From positions 3,087,501-3,151,500 of the forward strand of contig NZ_CP089211.1 of the NCBI RefSeq assembly GCF_021183825.1: a DNA stretch of 64,000 nucleotides, given 5' to 3'. The notes under the pieces are model-generated. The model was given only the letters and a program-made list of their open reading frames with translations. It did no database searches and was not told where the DNA came from. Shown here in pieces: positions 62,161 through 64,000 of this stretch. Source of the stretch: Sinomicrobium kalidii. GTDB lineage: Bacteria > Bacteroidota > Bacteroidia > Flavobacteriales > Flavobacteriaceae. The translations under genes and the position numbers were made by a program. Numbering within the stretch: the first letter of the stretch is position 1; the number at the start of each line of letters is the position of its first letter.

Positions 62161-62863
62161 GGTTGATGAATATGGCCCTGCTGTACATACCGTTTACATT
62201 ACCTGTCCAGGGACTGTTGGGGTCGTCGTCCGGTTTCAACTCATCGTTCAAGGCAAACACCCCGCGGATAGACGGTGAAAATTTAAAGTAATAGAGGTAA
62301 AAGTCTACACCAAATCCGATTTCATAATAGTAAGCCTGTTTTTTCATCCGGAATTTTCCTTCCCGGTTGTCGTCCTTGCTGCTTTCATTACTTCCCAGGT
62401 TGATGGAAGAAGACAGTCCGCCTACGATATAAGGCTTTATGTTTCCCATGCGTTTGGTACCGACCTTCAAGAGCAGGGGAAGGTGAATATAGGTGGATTT
62501 CACTTCCCGCAGGCGCTGGTCCTCGCCGGAAAGCCTGTAGTCGGGAAAATACAGGTCGCGCTGGGTGTAATACAGCCCAGGCTCCAGGCGAAGATTCATG
62601 TACTCGTTAATCCGGAGGTCGCCTATAAGGCCTACATTGAAACCTATTGTTTTACCGACCTGTATGTCCCGAAGGCCGAGGTCGGTGTTGTATTCGTTAT
62701 AATCAAATTTGAAATCGTATTGATTGATCCCCAGAAAGTAACCCCAGTGAAGCGGTTGCTTGTCGAAGTTCTGGAGATTGAGCAACGGGTTTTCATTGAG
62801 CTGGGAAAAGGCGCATTGGCTATACAGGACGAGCCCCAGGGTCCAAAGTAGTATTTTGTTCAT
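62147..62863 (-). CDS. porT: PorT-like outer-membrane protein of the type IX secretion system
   Basis: 238 residues; signal peptide ends at CAFSQ (residue 21). A beta-barrel of eight strands with DFKFDYNEYNTD, GFNVGLIGDLRINEYMNLRL, STYIHLPLLLKVGTKR and KPYIVGGLSSSINLG, and an aromatic-ended last strand (AIFINLTFE). PorT/SprT is needed for the type IX secretion system; the gene commonly lies next to ubiE in flavobacteria, as here (41 bases). The pairing, the length and the strand pattern are the reasons for the name; an ordinary 'outer membrane beta-barrel' is the fall-back. Confidence 0.78.
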   Translation of the reverse strand: MNKILLWTLGLVLYSQCAFSQLNENPLLNLQNFDKQPLHWGYFLGINQYDFKFDYNEYNTDLGLRDIQVGKTIGFNVGLIGDLRINEYMNLRLEPGLYYTQRDLYFPDYRLSGEDQRLREVKSTYIHLPLLLKVGTKRMGNIKPYIVGGLSSSINLGSNESSKDDNREGKFRMKKQAYYYEIGFGVDFYLYYFKFSPSIRGVFALNDELKPDDDPNSPWTGNVNGMYSRAIFINLTFE

Positions 62864-62904
62864 ACGATTAAAGTTTCCGGGTTGATATTGTATGACATAG
62901 CATT

Positions 62905-63633
62905 TTATTTTGACGCTACATATATGGTAGCCACACCAAGAGTTTGGGGATGGTGTTTTACCTTTATAAACCCGATTTTTGCCAAAATATTGTTCAGTTT
63001 TTCTCCATGAGGGAAAACGGAAGCCGATTCGGAGAGGTAGGCGTAGGCCGAACGGTCCTTGGAAAAGATCTTTCCGATGAGCGGGAGAATGTGTTTTGTA
63101 TACAGGTTATACCCCTGTTTGTAGGGTGTTTTGGTGGGGACCGAGGTCTCCAGTATCACAAAACGACCTCCCGGTCTCAGCACACGGCATATTTCTGCGA
63201 GGCCTTTTTCCAGGTTTTCAAAATTGCGTACACCAAAGGCTACCGTAACGGCATCAAAGGAATTATTGTCAAAGGGCAGGTCTTCACTGTCTCCCAGCAC
63301 CATTTCTATAGTGTTTTCCAGGCCTTTTTCCGCAACTTTCCGTTTACCGATCTCCAGCATTCCCGTAGAAATGTCAAGGCCCACGATCTTTTTGGCTCCC
63401 GTTTGTGCCAGGTTAATGGCCAGGTCGCCTGTTCCGGTAGCAATGTCGAGTACTGTGTCGGGCTCGATATCCCGGATCATTCGTACCACTTTTTTCCGCC
63501 ACTTTACATCGATACCGAAAGAGATCACCCTGTTCAGTCCGTCGTATTTCCCGGAAATAGTGTCGAACATCCGGGTAACCTGTTCCTTTTTCCCCAGTTT
63601 GGAATCCTTATAGGGGGTAACGTTTTCTGACAT
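62905..63633 (-). CDS. ubiE: Demethylmenaquinone methyltransferase (UbiE/MenG)
   Basis: 242 residues from the ATG at 63633. SAM-binding motif VLDIATGTGDLAINL (about 62-76), then VGLDISTGMLEIGKRK, GDSEDLPFDNNSFDAVTVAFG and RNFENLEKGLAEICRVLRPG, all as in the UbiE/MenG family. It methylates demethylmenaquinone, the last step of menaquinone synthesis in this phylum. Upstream of porT in the same unit, with a consensus -7 box 14 bases before the start. Confidence 0.95.
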   Translation of the reverse strand: MSENVTPYKDSKLGKKEQVTRMFDTISGKYDGLNRVISFGIDVKWRKKVVRMIRDIEPDTVLDIATGTGDLAINLAQTGAKKIVGLDISTGMLEIGKRKVAEKGLENTIEMVLGDSEDLPFDNNSFDAVTVAFGVRNFENLEKGLAEICRVLRPGGRFVILETSVPTKTPYKQGYNLYTKHILPLIGKIFSKDRSAYAYLSESASVFPHGEKLNNILAKIGFIKVKHHPQTLGVATIYVASK

Positions 63634-63647
63634 CAAAATTTTTTTGA

Positions 63648-63655
63648 CAAAGATA
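63648..63655 (-). promoter_or_regulatory. -7 box of ubiE
   Basis: Minus strand reads TATCTTTG, exact TAnnTTTG match, 14 bases before the ATG. No clear -33 box. Confidence 0.45.
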
Positions 63656-63757
63656 GGGATAATTTGAAGCAGAAGGGCAGAAGTACGAAGCAGAGACGCA
63701 ATGCATTTATGTGCAGGATGCGAAGCGTAGCCGAAGCATCAGAAATACATATATTGA

Positions 63758-63850
63758 AAAAAGGCTGAAAAGAATCTGCTTTCTGGAAAAACAGGGAAGA
63801 AAACCACTCCTGCCAGATCGAGTGCAGTAAAAATCCTTTTCAGCCTTTTT
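63758..63850. terminator. Long-loop inverted repeat, probable terminator of the aminotransferase gene
   Basis: Perfect 15-base arms AAAAAGGCTGAAAAG (63758-63772) and CTTTTCAGCCTTTTT (63836-63850), 63 bases apart. With flanking A and T runs it can end transcription in either direction, but the loop is unusually long. Just left of it lies a decayed GAGACGCAATGCAT repeat (63693-63705). Confidence 0.55.
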
Positions 63851-63864
63851 ATGATAAATCTTTA

Positions 63865-64000
63865 CTACGAAAGCACTTCTTTAATTCGCCTCAGGGCTTC
63901 CTTCAGTTCTTTTTCCGAAGCCGCATAGGAAATACGGATGCAGTTCGGGTTTCCGAAAGCCTCACCCGTTACTGTGGCTACATTGGCCTCTTCCAGCAGG
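63865..64000 (-). CDS. Pyridoxal-phosphate aminotransferase, C-terminal end (cut by the window)
   Basis: The minus strand reads LLEEANVATVTGEAFGNPNC, then IRISYAASEKELKEALRRIK, EVLS and a TAG at 63867-63865. The GEAFG and IRISYAASE stretch is the closing part of class I aspartate aminotransferases, including the substrate-binding arginine (IRIS). The rest lies beyond the right edge. Confidence 0.8.
   Translation of the reverse strand, partial: LLEEANVATVTGEAFGNPNCIRISYAASEKELKEALRRIKEVLS

Overview
The window is chromosomal DNA from a member of the Bacteroidota, almost certainly Flavobacteriaceae. It has two SusC/SusD-type outer-membrane pairs, several lipoproteins with an N-terminal lipobox, promoters of the Bacteroidota -7 type (TAnnTTTG), a PorT-type secretion protein beside ubiE, and the flavobacterial rlmD/DUF6452/DUF6048 cassette. 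No tRNA, rRNA, CRISPR array, prophage or insertion sequence was found. Species cannot be named from the sequence.

Layout. (1) 1-10.2 kb: an AraC regulator with an NAD-dependent epimerase-like gene, a shred of a second AraC gene, a secreted EndoH-like GH18 enzyme, a ZIP metal transporter, two rRNA methyltransferases and a WYL regulator. (2) 10.6-19.8 kb: housekeeping genes rocD, nhaA, pyrG, yidC, mnmA and a nitronate monooxygenase-like gene, most closed by clear hairpin terminators. (3) 20.0-50.7 kb: one large glucuronoxylan/xylose utilisation locus. (4) 50.7-64 kb: housekeeping again, with a cyclophilin, a Nudix hydrolase, an acyltransferase, an S9 peptidase, an ECF sigma factor with a membrane partner, an M20 amidohydrolase, NDH-2, XerD, a 2H phosphoesterase, PorT, UbiE and the end of an aminotransferase.

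The xylan locus reads as one programme. Two SusC/SusD pairs (the first with an FG-GAP/ASPIC lipoprotein) bind and import xylo-oligosaccharides. A GH10 xylanase, a GH115 alpha-glucuronidase and two GH43 enzymes break the polymer and its side chains. A sodium/sugar symporter, xylose isomerase and xylulokinase feed xylose into the pentose phosphate pathway. Mannonate dehydratase and a short-chain dehydrogenase probably take care of the glucuronic acid branch. A LacI-family regulator gene sits in the middle.

The main observation of the hunt is a 16-bp near-palindrome (core AACCGATTG) found at five places, one in front of each transcription unit of the locus. At four of them the site carries the -33 box and lies exactly 19 bases before a -7 box, the geometry expected for repression by the LacI protein. 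The same locus also carries two broken enzymes: a GH35-like/DUF5597 gene reduced to its two ends by a large deletion and frameshifts, and a GH43 gene cut 42 codons early by an in-frame TAG in place of a probable tyrosine codon. The locus therefore looks coherent in its regulation but is losing enzymes.
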